18,748 nucleotides of DNA from the NCBI GenBank assembly GCA_964539665.1, contig CAZIKB010000125.1, positions 1-18,748 on the forward strand. The letters run 5' to 3'. Of the stretch, positions 1-7,914 are shown piece by piece (positions within the stretch are counted from its first letter, which is position 1; each line of letters starts with the position of its first letter). The notes beneath the pieces are model-generated. The model had not been told where the DNA came from, made no database searches, and worked only from the letters and a program-made list of their open reading frames with translations. Made by a program: the position numbers and the translations under genes. Source of the stretch: CAZIKB01 sp964539665. Lineage in GTDB: Bacteria > Zhuqueibacterota > Zhuqueibacteria > Oceanimicrobiales > Oceanimicrobiaceae.

Positions 1-187
1 TGATTCTCACTTTAATACTCTTCATTTTTTCATAAAACTTTTGACACTACCAAATTGTTTCTCATTTTTAACTTATCGATTAGATGACGCTTGCTGCAAA
101 TATACCGTCATCCACAAGCAAAATCAATTACCCAAATGCGGTATTTTAGTGGTATAAAAAATGCGGGAGTCCCCAAATAATTAGCAT

Positions 188-213
188 GAGATTTCTGTAT
201 TCACAGGAATGAC
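188..213 (-). repeat. Degenerate GTCATTCC-type dispersed hairpin repeat, copy 1
   Basis: On the minus strand this reads GTCATTCCTGTGAATACAG followed by AAATCTC. It folds as an 8-bp stem (191-198 with 203-210, one G-T wobble) around a 4-nt loop. It resembles the widespread bacterial intergenic repeat of the form GTCATTCC-GC-loop-GC-GGAATCCAG. A second, better-conserved copy in the same orientation lies at 5559-5590. Membership in that repeat family is inferred from general familiarity. Confidence 0.45.
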
Positions 214-290
214 ATACCCGAACAGTCACAAAAAGAATTAAATTTTCTCCGTTATTTTATGAAAGTCAATCAATTGACAGGGTATTCATC

Positions 291-370
291 TTTTTTTGAC
301 AGGATAACAGGATAAAATTCTTAAAATTGAAATCGTGTATATCTGGAGATTCCAGTTATCCTGTCAAAAA
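291..370. repeat. Palindromic element with 16-bp terminal inverted repeats
   Basis: The left arm TTTTTGACAGGATAAC (293-308) is the exact reverse complement of the right arm GTTATCCTGTCAAAAA (355-370). They are separated by a 46-nt AT-rich middle that encodes nothing. Sequences built on GACAGGAT units are common as dispersed intergenic palindromes in FCB and deltaproteobacterial genomes. The T run lies on the 5' side of the left arm, so neither strand has a U tract after the hairpin. This therefore looks more like a REP/MITE-like element than an intrinsic terminator. Confidence 0.7.
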
Positions 371-434
371 TATGTCATATCCCCTGTGATAGGTTACGAA
401 TTAAGTATGAAAGAATGGATGTTTAAACAGACGC

Positions 435-1064
435 TTAGATCAAGCGGTCGCGGATGGCTTTTTTCACGACTTCGGCTCTGGAGTTAACATGAAGTTTTCG
501 GTAAATATTCTTGATGTGGGCGCGCACAGTATCACCGCTGATAAACAACTCTTCAGCAATGGTTTTGTAATTATCTCCGTCACACAGTTTTTGCAGAATT
601 TCTGTTTCTCTGCGGGTAAGAGGCGATTCCCCGCTTTTTTTAAAAGACGTGACAACCTTGCGGGCGATGCTCGCACTCATTGGTGCGCCGCCTTCATAAA
701 CTTCTGAAATGGCCTTTAGTAAATCTGCCGGTGGCATGTCTTTTACCAGGTAGCCTGTGGCGCCCGCACAAACCGAGTTAAAAATGGAATCATCATCCTC
801 TTTAATCGTTAGCATGATGAAATCGGTATCTGGAAGACCTGGTTTTAACCTCTTTACACCTTCGATGCCGGACATTCCTGGAAGGTCGATATCCATCAGC
901 ACAACGTCGGGTGGAGTCTTTTGAATCTGCGGAATCGCAGTCTCACAGTCGTTAAAAGACAGTTTGCATATGTATCCAGGAGAACTGTCGATGATGAGCG
1001 TCAGTAACTGACGGATTTCATTGTCATCTTCAACAACGGCAACTGAGATTTCTTCACTGCTCAT
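435..1064 (-). CDS. NarL/LuxR-family two-component response regulator
   Basis: A 209-residue DNA-binding response regulator. The receiver domain (about residues 6-125) has the acidic pocket E12-D13-D14, the phospho-acceptor D58 in DVVLMDIDLPGMSG, the conserved T86, and K108 in GYLVKD. A LuxR/NarL-type helix-turn-helix follows (about 149-205; LTRRETEILQKLCDG, then TIAEELFISGDTVRAHIKNI). Length and order match the NarL/FixJ-like family, in which phosphorylation of the Asp changes DNA binding. It starts 85 nt after the stop of the propeller sensor kinase on the same strand, and that kinase's dimerisation domain is of the kind that pairs with NarL-type regulators. The two are very likely cognate partners. 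No Shine-Dalgarno sequence is evident before the ATG, which is common in FCB bacteria. The target genes cannot be read from the sequence. Confidence 0.93.
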   Translation of the reverse strand: MSSEEISVAVVEDDNEIRQLLTLIIDSSPGYICKLSFNDCETAIPQIQKTPPDVVLMDIDLPGMSGIEGVKRLKPGLPDTDFIMLTIKEDDDSIFNSVCAGATGYLVKDMPPADLLKAISEVYEGGAPMSASIARKVVTSFKKSGESPLTRRETEILQKLCDGDNYKTIAEELFISGDTVRAHIKNIYRKLHVNSRAEVVKKAIRDRLI

Positions 1065-1149
1065 GGTGTAAATTTACTAAATTTAATAAGCGTATACAAT
1101 CACCCATTTGAGGTATATTCTGTTGATAAGCATCCAGAATTGATAATCG

Positions 1150-4100
1150 CTATTCCTGCAAGTGGATAATTTCTTTTTTGATACCGATGCAAGTTCCCTT
1201 TCCCAGAACTGAATTTATCTCTAACTTTGCAGCGATTTTCTCGGCTCGGGCAGCCATGTTTTTCAGGCCGTAACCTTCATATTCTTTCTCATTCACAAAG
1301 CCGATGCCGTCATCCTCAAAGGTTATTCTTAATTCTTTGGCGTCTATTTCAACTTTCAGGCTGGCAAAATCGGCCATGGAATATTTCAGACAGTTATTCA
1401 TAACCTCTTTGAAAATAAAAATAATCGAGCGACGGTGGTGCATAGGGAGGTTAATCTGTTTGAATAAGGAATTAATGCCGCTGGCCTGAAATCGAATTTC
1501 GCTGTACTGAAACAAGTTGTTGCCAAAATCCTTTAAGCGCATCAATGTGTCATAAAGCGTATCCTTTTCCGGGTCTAATCCCCAGATAAAATCCCTCATG
1601 CCACTGGATAAGGCCTGGGTGTTTTCTTCAATTTTAGTCAGGTATTCAACCAATCCGGTATCAGCGACCGCCTTCCTTTTGGCCAATTCGAGAAACAATG
1701 TAATTTTGCTTATCATGTGACCGGCTTCGTCGTGAAAGTCCGCTGAGCTGTTTTTACGCACTCGTTCCCGTTCTTCTGCTTTGGCGCGCTCAATATCCTC
1801 TTTTGCCTCTAATCCTTTCTCGTGAGAATGGATTTTATAGCGAATAAATCCAACAATGCTTCCAAGTATGAACAGGCCATACAGCCCATACGCCCACCAC
1901 GATTTCCACGGCGGCGGCGTAATCTCCATAGCGACAGATGTACCTTCTTCGTTCCAGACGCCATCGTTGTTGCTGCCCTTTACCCGAAATCTGTATTCCC
2001 CGGGATCGAGATTTGTGTACGTTGCAAATCTCCGAGCACCACAATAAATCCAATCTTCGTCGAATCCTTCCATCATGTATGCATACTGATTTTTTTCCGG
2101 AAGCGTATAGTTAAGCGCGGCAAACTCGAATGAAAACATGTAATCGTGGTAGGAGAGAACGATTCCAGCCGTCCGATTAATTGGCACGGTTTCGTTAAGA
2201 ATTTTAAAGTCGGTGATCAAAATCGGTGGCGCGTACGGATTGTCTTTCACGCTGTCTGGATTGAAAGCGTTGAGACCGTTGACGCCGCCAAAATACATCA
2301 TGCCGTCGCTGCTTTTGTGGAAAGAATTATGATTGAACTCGTCGCTTTGCAGTCCGTCTGCCGAAATATAGGTTCGCACCTTCAGACCGTCCTCTACCGG
2401 GGTGACTTTTGCAATCCCGCGGTTGGTGCTTACCCAGAGATTGCCAGAGTCGTCTTCTAATATTCCGTAAATCACCTCGTTGGGCAGTCCGTCGATCTCA
2501 TGATATTGGATAAAAGAATAGTCCATTCCAGCATTAATTGGCGGCGTTAATTTGTTGAGCCCGGCGGCCGTTCCAATCCAGATGTCGCCTGAATGCGTTT
2601 TGGTGAGGCATAAGACTCGGTCATTGCTGAGGCTGAGTGAATTGGACGGATTGTTTTTGAAGTGGCGAAAGACACCGTTTTCCCGGTCGAACAAATTCAA
2701 ACCGCCGGCAGCGGTTCCTACCCAGAAACGCCCGAGGCGGTCTTCAAGGATGGTGTACACATAGGTGTCGTTTAAACTCTCTTTTCTGTCTGGTTCGTGT
2801 TGGTAGCGCGTGAATGTGGTCTCATTATTATTCAACCGGCACAATCCACCACCGCCCGTGCCGAACCAGAGAACGCCTGCAGTGTCCTCATAGATGCAGT
2901 GAATAATGTCGCTACTAAGACTCTTTTCGTCAGCAGGATTGGTTCGAAAGTGAGTAAATGTTTCGATACCATCGGAGTCGAGGTGCATTTTTGTGAGCCC
3001 ACCGCGTGTGCCGATCCAAAGATCTCCAGCGCGGTCTTCACAGAGGGAGAGAATGTAACTGCTGAACAGACTTCCGGCTGGATTCTGTGGATCGCTTTTA
3101 TAGCGTTTGATACTTCCAGTCTTTTGGTCCAGCCGGTTCAAGCCGTCGTAAGTGCCGATCCAGAGGATGCCCTCTTTTTTGCGCGATGAAACGATAGGCA
3201 AAACGTTTTTATGGCTCAGGCTGTTTGAGTCATTGGGTGAAGCATGATAGAGGGAGAACTTTTGGTTGTGACGGTCAAACCGGTTCAAACCATCCCGTGT
3301 GCCAACCCATACTTCACCCGTTCTGCTTTCGTAAATCGAGAATACGTAATCATGGCTGAGACTGGTAGGATTAAGCGGGTCGTGATTAAGATGCTGAACC
3401 AGCTGCAGCTGTGTACTATTGTAACGAAGCAGTGTCAGACCGTGGTTTCTGGTGCCTGCCCAAACGATACCAGAAGAATCTTCATAAACCGCTGAGATGT
3501 AATTACCCGCGAGGCCACTTGCTGGAACATCAGGATTGTGTGTCGCGTGAACAACCTTTTTTGTCAATGTATCAAATCCGTAGAGACCTGTTTCTCTAGT
3601 GCCAAACCAGAGTAAGCCGGAACGGCCTCGTACCATATTACGCATAATTTTTACAGGGCCGCCAGTATTTTTGGCCTTGATGCCATAGTGTACAAAACGT
3701 TCAGTCGAAATGTTGAACTCAAGCAATCCGTCCATGGTTAATATCCAGAGTATTCCGGGCTGCCCCGCCGCGATTTGAAAGGCATTGCTTGCTCCATGAG
3801 ACGGTTTGTAGAAGGAAAAAACGCCCGTTTTTAAATCCAGTTTATTCAATCCGTCATTAGCGCCTATCCAGAGTGTACCTAGCGGATTCTCGTAAAACGA
3901 CCAAACAGTGTCGTGACTCAAACTGTTGGCTTTGCCGGGGCTTTGCCGAAATGTGACAAACGTCTCTGTCTCTGCATCAAATCGGCAAGCGCCTCCACCG
4001 AATGTACCGACCCAGAGGCGCCCAGAGCTGTCTTCATAGATTGTCCAGATCCAGTTTTCGCTCAGGCTGCGCGGATCGTCAGGCTTGTGCTTGAAAACCT

Positions 4101-4338
4101 TAAAATTGTAGCCATCGTAGCGATTCAGCCCATCCTGGGTACCGAACCACATGAAGCCTTTGCTGTCCTGCAGCGCACAATTTACGGTACGCTGTGAAAG
4201 GCCGTGCTCATCGGGGATTCGATTAAATCTCAAATTGTTGTTTTGTGCAGGTGATTTCTTGGGTACCAGCAGAAGCAGCAGAATGAGCAAATTTACCGAA
4301 TTTTGTTTAAGACTAATATTAATGAATTTGCCCATCAT
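1150..4338 (-). CDS. Two-propeller (Reg_prop/Y_Y_Y) sensor histidine kinase
   Basis: A 1062-residue membrane sensor kinase. A signal peptide (about 1-31, ending SPA-Q) precedes about fourteen Reg_prop repeats with the pattern SLS-x-x-x-V-x-x-I-x-E-D-x-x-G-x-LW-x-GT. That number is enough for two seven-bladed periplasmic beta-propellers. A Y_Y_Y domain (about 730-813) leads into one transmembrane helix (about 814-833). The cytoplasmic part has a HisKA_3-like helix with phospho-acceptor H869 (ADFHDEAG) and a HATPase domain with N-box Asn 981/982, G1 box DDGIGF (about 1009-1014) and G2 box GYGLKNMAARAE. It therefore looks catalytically competent. Unlike Bacteroides hybrid two-component systems, no receiver or AraC domain is fused; the NarL-type regulator is encoded just downstream. 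AGGAGA lies 12 nt before the first of two tandem ATGs. Propeller sensors of this type often bind glycans, but the ligand here is unknown. Confidence 0.93.
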   Translation of the reverse strand: MMGKFINISLKQNSVNLLILLLLLVPKKSPAQNNNLRFNRIPDEHGLSQRTVNCALQDSKGFMWFGTQDGLNRYDGYNFKVFKHKPDDPRSLSENWIWTIYEDSSGRLWVGTFGGGACRFDAETETFVTFRQSPGKANSLSHDTVWSFYENPLGTLWIGANDGLNKLDLKTGVFSFYKPSHGASNAFQIAAGQPGILWILTMDGLLEFNISTERFVHYGIKAKNTGGPVKIMRNMVRGRSGLLWFGTRETGLYGFDTLTKKVVHATHNPDVPASGLAGNYISAVYEDSSGIVWAGTRNHGLTLLRYNSTQLQLVQHLNHDPLNPTSLSHDYVFSIYESRTGEVWVGTRDGLNRFDRHNQKFSLYHASPNDSNSLSHKNVLPIVSSRKKEGILWIGTYDGLNRLDQKTGSIKRYKSDPQNPAGSLFSSYILSLCEDRAGDLWIGTRGGLTKMHLDSDGIETFTHFRTNPADEKSLSSDIIHCIYEDTAGVLWFGTGGGGLCRLNNNETTFTRYQHEPDRKESLNDTYVYTILEDRLGRFWVGTAAGGLNLFDRENGVFRHFKNNPSNSLSLSNDRVLCLTKTHSGDIWIGTAAGLNKLTPPINAGMDYSFIQYHEIDGLPNEVIYGILEDDSGNLWVSTNRGIAKVTPVEDGLKVRTYISADGLQSDEFNHNSFHKSSDGMMYFGGVNGLNAFNPDSVKDNPYAPPILITDFKILNETVPINRTAGIVLSYHDYMFSFEFAALNYTLPEKNQYAYMMEGFDEDWIYCGARRFATYTNLDPGEYRFRVKGSNNDGVWNEEGTSVAMEITPPPWKSWWAYGLYGLFILGSIVGFIRYKIHSHEKGLEAKEDIERAKAEERERVRKNSSADFHDEAGHMISKITLFLELAKRKAVADTGLVEYLTKIEENTQALSSGMRDFIWGLDPEKDTLYDTLMRLKDFGNNLFQYSEIRFQASGINSLFKQINLPMHHRRSIIFIFKEVMNNCLKYSMADFASLKVEIDAKELRITFEDDGIGFVNEKEYEGYGLKNMAARAEKIAAKLEINSVLGKGTCIGIKKEIIHLQE

Positions 4339-4413
4339 AATAGAATAAAATCTCCTGAGAAAAATTTATCCTCAACGACTACCAGATATTGCACCAGGAT
4401 TGTATGTATGATA

Positions 4414-5466
4414 TTAATTTAGCGCATCAATAATCGGCTGGAGTAAAAATATCTGTAATCGAAAATTCCCCTGGTCGGCGATGACAATATATTTACCGTC
4501 TTCACTCACGGCCATGCCATCTGGTGTAAGAAAATTGCCAGGCGCTTTCCCTTTCTCGCCAAACTGGCCAATAAGCGGAACTGCTGATTTTTTTAAATCA
4601 AAAATCAGGACCTGACCACCCTCCTCGTTTAACGCAAACAGATAGTTTTGATAAATGGCCAGGCCTTCGACCTGACGCTCGAAGATCTCATGGCTGCCTA
4701 TTTTTTTGCCGGTGAATGTTCCTGTGTTCTTATCATATACTTTTATTGTATGATGGTTCTCATCAGCCACATAGAGGTTGTTGCCATTGATTGCCATAGA
4801 TTCCGGTTCATCGAGAATGTAGCCCTTTTCGTCCATAACCTGAAACTGGAACTTCGGATCCGGGACGCCGTCATGGCTGAATTTATAAATACGTCGGGTG
4901 CCGGTGTCCGTTAAGTACAGACAGTTATTTTTATCAATTAGCAGTCCTTGAATGCTGGTAAAGGTGGTGCCACTGGCGGAATCAGGCGAAACAAGATATG
5001 GTTTTACGTCAATAGTTTTATCTTTCAAACACACACCCTGATTATCAAAAACCAGAATACGTTGATTTCCCTGGTCAACGACAAATATATTTTCGTCGGA
5101 GTCGCAGGCAATTCCCCCTACTTCGTTATATATTTTTCGACCATTGGCAAGCTCCAGGATAAAGCTGTTATCGAATTGACAATCCTCGTTTCCTGGTTCT
5201 CCAATTGCGGTGATGGTAATTTCGCTTTCAGAAAAAGTGTAGATTTTGAACCGGCCATTCTGAGTGTCACCAGCAAGTAAACGACCATCCTTCATAAAAG
5301 CAACGGCATCCGGTTCGTTGAATTGCTCAATCATACTGCCCTGTGTTCCGCCCAGGATTAAATAAGGTTGAATCACGCCAAGGTTTTGTGCCGTAGCTAA
5401 ATTAACATTCATTAAAAGAACTAAAAATGTCAGAATACTACTTATGTAGGACTTTGTTTTCGACAT
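4414..5466 (-). CDS. Secreted NHL-repeat (six-bladed) beta-propeller protein
   Basis: A 350-residue predicted periplasmic or secreted protein. A signal peptide (about 1-26, hydrophobic core ILTFLVLLMNVNLATA, cleavage before Q27) is followed by repeated NHL-type units such as IFVVDQGNQRILVFDNQG, LYLTDTGTRRIYKFSHDG, LYVADENHHTIKVYDKNTG and IVIADQGNFRLQIF. These indicate a propeller of about six blades filling the whole mature chain. No catalytic signature, lipobox or C-terminal sorting domain is visible. The NHL fold typically mediates protein or ligand binding, though some members are lyases or hydrolases. The gene ends 75 nt before the sensor kinase on the same strand, suggesting co-transcription and possibly a role as an accessory ligand-presenting protein. 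That functional link is inference only. No clear Shine-Dalgarno precedes the ATG. Confidence 0.85.
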   Translation of the reverse strand: MSKTKSYISSILTFLVLLMNVNLATAQNLGVIQPYLILGGTQGSMIEQFNEPDAVAFMKDGRLLAGDTQNGRFKIYTFSESEITITAIGEPGNEDCQFDNSFILELANGRKIYNEVGGIACDSDENIFVVDQGNQRILVFDNQGVCLKDKTIDVKPYLVSPDSASGTTFTSIQGLLIDKNNCLYLTDTGTRRIYKFSHDGVPDPKFQFQVMDEKGYILDEPESMAINGNNLYVADENHHTIKVYDKNTGTFTGKKIGSHEIFERQVEGLAIYQNYLFALNEEGGQVLIFDLKKSAVPLIGQFGEKGKAPGNFLTPDGMAVSEDGKYIVIADQGNFRLQIFLLQPIIDALN

Positions 5467-5558
5467 GTTGTTTTATCTATATTTGTTATTTGCTACTGTA
5501 TACTTTTTCAAAATGTTCTTCCCGAAATCTTTAAATCGGGCATCCATGTGCTTGCAGT

Positions 5559-5590
5559 CTGGATTCCCGCTGAGAACATGCAGGAATGAC
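5559..5590 (-). repeat. GTCATTCC-type dispersed hairpin repeat, copy 2
   Basis: On the minus strand this begins GTCATTCCTGCATG and ends AGCGGGAATCCAG. The outer arms (GTCATTCC and GGAATCCAG) correspond to the common intergenic repeat with a GC-rich palindromic core. It sits in the 205-nt gap between panD and the NHL gene, in the same orientation as the weaker copy at 188-213. Such sequences are usually non-coding dispersed repeats. Here it may also separate the pantothenate unit from the signalling unit. Confidence 0.5.
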
Positions 5591-5671
5591 GGCAATGGGC
5601 TGTTTTCGTTCGGACTCTAATTACAGGGGATTTTGCAGGGTTCTTCACTTTTATAATCTTATTTGAATAAC

Positions 5672-6031
5672 TTAAAAATTGTGTTTTTGCTTTAAATAAC
5701 GCACAAACTTATTATCTTTATTAACCAAAATGACTTTGGAGGTAATTGGCTTGTCACTTAATTCAAAGGCAATGATAATAATTTCTTCTCCAGCTTTGAT
5801 CAGGTGAGCTGCAGCGCCGTTCATGCAAATAACACCTGAGTCACGTTCACCAGGAATTACATACGTTTCTAATCTTGTGCCGGAGGTGTTGCTGACGACT
5901 AATACTTTTTCTCCTTCCCAGAGATCTACTTTATCCATCAACGCTTGATCAATCGTAAGACTGCCGGTATATTCCAAATTGGCTTCGGTTACAAATGCCT
6001 TATGTATCTTAGATTTCATTAACATTCTCAT
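5672..6031 (-). CDS. panD: Aspartate 1-decarboxylase (pyruvoyl-dependent) proenzyme
   Basis: A 119-residue PanD. It decarboxylates L-aspartate to beta-alanine, one of the two substrates of pantothenate synthetase. The N-terminus MRMLMKSKIHKAFVTEANL matches the family. The self-cleavage site is G23-S24 in YTGSLTID, where Ser becomes the pyruvoyl group. Other expected residues are K8 in KSKIH, R53 and Y57 in TRLETYVIPGER, and the NGAAAH motif. Length is usual for the family (about 115-130 residues). GAGGAA at 6043-6048 lies 11 nt before the chosen ATG. It is the last pantothenate gene, 84 nt after panC, a looser spacing than between the other pan genes. It may still be on the same transcript. 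Confidence 0.96.
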   Translation of the reverse strand: MRMLMKSKIHKAFVTEANLEYTGSLTIDQALMDKVDLWEGEKVLVVSNTSGTRLETYVIPGERDSGVICMNGAAAHLIKAGEEIIIIAFELSDKPITSKVILVNKDNKFVRYLKQKHNF

Positions 6032-6115
6032 TCTGAATCACATTCCTCACTTTTGCTTATTATTCTAATTCAAATACTGCAATAAACTAAATATAATGAA
6101 CATAGTTTCAATAAA

Positions 6116-6958
6116 TCAGTCATCGTCAATTAAAAAATTATCTATCAAACGGACGTTATCAAAAAAAACGGCGAGTGAAAACAGGGCTACATTTTGAACA
6201 ATTTCTAATTCCTCCAGAGTATGTGGATTTGCTACGCTTATATAATCAATTTTGGCAAGATTGAATGAACTGATTATCTCATGCATGATTTTTCGCAGTA
6301 ACTCTGCGTTTCGTTGACCTGAATCATACGCCCGTTTCGCAACTAACAAAGCCTTGTATAAGCAGGGCGCTTGTTCTCGTGCAGCAGGAGACAAATTGGC
6401 GTTGCGGGAGCTCATGGCCAATCCATCGGATCCCCGAATAGTTGGGCAGGTGATGATTTCCAGATTGAAATTAAGGTCTTTTACCATTTGTTTGATGACA
6501 ATCAATTGCTGCGCATCTTTTTGACCAAAGTAGGCTCGATCTGGCTGAAACACATTGAACAATTTAGCGACCACTGTGGTGACGCCCCGAAAATGCCCGG
6601 GCCGGGTTTCACCCTCCAATCGACGAGTAATATTTTCTGTTTCAACAAAGGTCTGGTAGTCAGAAGGATAGACAATATCCGGGCCGGGAGTCCAGACCAA
6701 ATCGACTCCTTCATTTTCGAGCAGCTTAAGGTCACGCTCAAGATCGAGAGGATAAGCCGCCAGATCATCAGGATTATTGAATTGGATAGGATTCACAAAA
6801 ATACTCACGCCCACTTTTTTGTTTTCTTCGCAGGCCTGGCGTACCAGGCTGAGATGTCCTTCATGTAAAAATCCCATAGTAGGCACCAGTCCCCAGGACG
6901 CAGCAGGATCAGTCCAACGCTGTTTTCGAATATCAGTAATGCTTGAAAATACATTCAT
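6116..6958 (-). CDS. panC: Pantothenate synthetase (pantoate--beta-alanine ligase)
   Basis: A 280-residue cytosolic PanC, which condenses (R)-pantoate with beta-alanine using ATP through a pantoyl-adenylate intermediate. It has the class-I nucleotidyltransferase HxGH motif in VPTMGFLHEGHLSLVRQA, followed by VSIFVNPIQFN, FGQKDAQQL and the KMSKS-like loop MSSRNANLSP, all family hallmarks. Length matches characterised PanC proteins (about 280-300). Its ATG is only 2 nt after the panE stop, so translation is probably coupled. PanD, which supplies beta-alanine, follows downstream. No frameshift or missing catalytic segment is seen. Confidence 0.97.
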   Translation of the reverse strand: MNVFSSITDIRKQRWTDPAASWGLVPTMGFLHEGHLSLVRQACEENKKVGVSIFVNPIQFNNPDDLAAYPLDLERDLKLLENEGVDLVWTPGPDIVYPSDYQTFVETENITRRLEGETRPGHFRGVTTVVAKLFNVFQPDRAYFGQKDAQQLIVIKQMVKDLNFNLEIITCPTIRGSDGLAMSSRNANLSPAAREQAPCLYKALLVAKRAYDSGQRNAELLRKIMHEIISSFNLAKIDYISVANPHTLEELEIVQNVALFSLAVFFDNVRLIDNFLIDDD

Positions 6959-6960
6959 TT

Positions 6961-7914
6961 TTAAATTATTGTCTGCAGTAATTTTTTATCAAATTTTTGT
7001 CCTGCCTCTTTAGCCTTAACCTGCTGTAATAAAAACTCATTCACAGGAGTTGGGATATCCATCTTTTGCCCGATTTTTACTATTGCCCCGGAGATAAAAT
7101 CAACTTCTGTTGGCGCTCCCCGGCAAAGGTCCTGTAACATGGATGAATAATTCTTTGCTGTCGCACGACATACTTCCTCAATTTGTTTTTCCGCATCAGT
7201 GAATGGTAAGATTATATTCTGAGCTTCTGCCAGATGAATTACTTCATTTGCAGCCCTGTACATTACCTGTCGGAAAATACGATTTTCAAGCAGCTCACCG
7301 TTAAGTACTTCCAGTAAGGCTGTCAACGGATTAATGCCCGAATTGATAGTTAGCTTTGCCCAGACCAGGCTGTCTGTATTTTGCACAAGAGTGGTTACTA
7401 TGCCTACCTCGTTAAAAAGTGAGGCTACTTCATTTAGTTTTTTTTCGAGACCAGGCGTTTTAGCCAGAAATGTTGGTCCATTGCCGGCGTGACGCAAGTT
7501 GCCGGGTGACAGCAGGGTGGCACCTTGCGATGTAATTCCCAGCGCTACCCGATGTTTGCCAATTATATCAGACAGAATTTCCAGGTTTCCTAAACCATTC
7601 TGGAGTGTTATGGCTATCCCATCTGGTTGCAAAACCTGGAGGACCTGCCGGGCTACTCGCATCGTTTGATGACTTTTAACTAAAACCAGGGCGATGTCAG
7701 CAACTGGAACATCTGCAAGCTTATTCGTAGCTTGAACATTATAGTGGGATTGACTTCCGTCAAGTTGGGTAACAAATAATCCCTCTTTTTGGAGTGTTTT
7801 AATTTGCTCCGGCCAGGCGCCGAATAAAGTGATGTTGACACGGCCAGTTAAATGACTGGCAAACAAAGTTCCCATCACGCCTATTCCAAATATTGCGATA
7901 TTTAGGGGATTCAT
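6961..7914 (-). CDS. panE: 2-dehydropantoate 2-reductase (ketopantoate reductase)
   Basis: A 317-residue ApbA/PanE protein that reduces ketopantoate to pantoate with NADPH. The N-terminal Rossmann motif is IFGIGVMGTLFASHL. The nucleotide-binding half also has LVLVKSHQT and LQNGLGN. The helical C-terminal domain holds the catalytic-Lys motif VWAKLTINSGINPLTALL and the substrate-binding motif SSMLQDLCRGAPTEVDFISG, containing the family's conserved Glu. Its ATG overlaps the panB stop by 4 nt, a sign of translational coupling, and panC starts 2 nt after its end. This context makes the pantothenate role much safer than for an isolated ApbA paralogue. Confidence 0.96.
   Translation of the reverse strand: MNPLNIAIFGIGVMGTLFASHLTGRVNITLFGAWPEQIKTLQKEGLFVTQLDGSQSHYNVQATNKLADVPVADIALVLVKSHQTMRVARQVLQVLQPDGIAITLQNGLGNLEILSDIIGKHRVALGITSQGATLLSPGNLRHAGNGPTFLAKTPGLEKKLNEVASLFNEVGIVTTLVQNTDSLVWAKLTINSGINPLTALLEVLNGELLENRIFRQVMYRAANEVIHLAEAQNIILPFTDAEKQIEEVCRATAKNYSSMLQDLCRGAPTEVDFISGAIVKIGQKMDIPTPVNEFLLQQVKAKEAGQKFDKKLLQTII

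Larger units (their letters stand above)
1..434. other. Gene-free left flank (repeat-bearing)
   Basis: No convincing coding region is visible on either strand in the first 434 bases. Every frame is broken by frequent stops and no conserved protein motif is recognisable. The stretch carries two repeat-like elements annotated separately: a degenerate GTCATTCC-type repeat near 188-213 and a long palindrome at 291-370. It lies just downstream of the response regulator gene on the minus strand, so it should contain that gene's 3' untranslated region. I see no canonical hairpin followed by a T tract in the minus-strand direction. Confidence 0.6.

Noticed and set aside
432..446. Hairpin CGCTT-AGATC-AAGCG at the end of the response regulator gene
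   Set aside because: The stem has only 5 bp, overlaps the stop codon and has no following T tract in the direction of transcription, so it is not a supportable terminator.
1822..4348. Numerous plus-strand open frames opposite the sensor kinase
   Set aside because: They are antisense shadows of the repetitive propeller coding sequence and show no independent start signals or protein motifs.
5521..5540. Hairpin CCCGA...TCGGG between panD and the NHL gene
   Set aside because: The stem is 5 bp with a 10-nt loop and no adjacent T tract. It is too weak to call a terminator.
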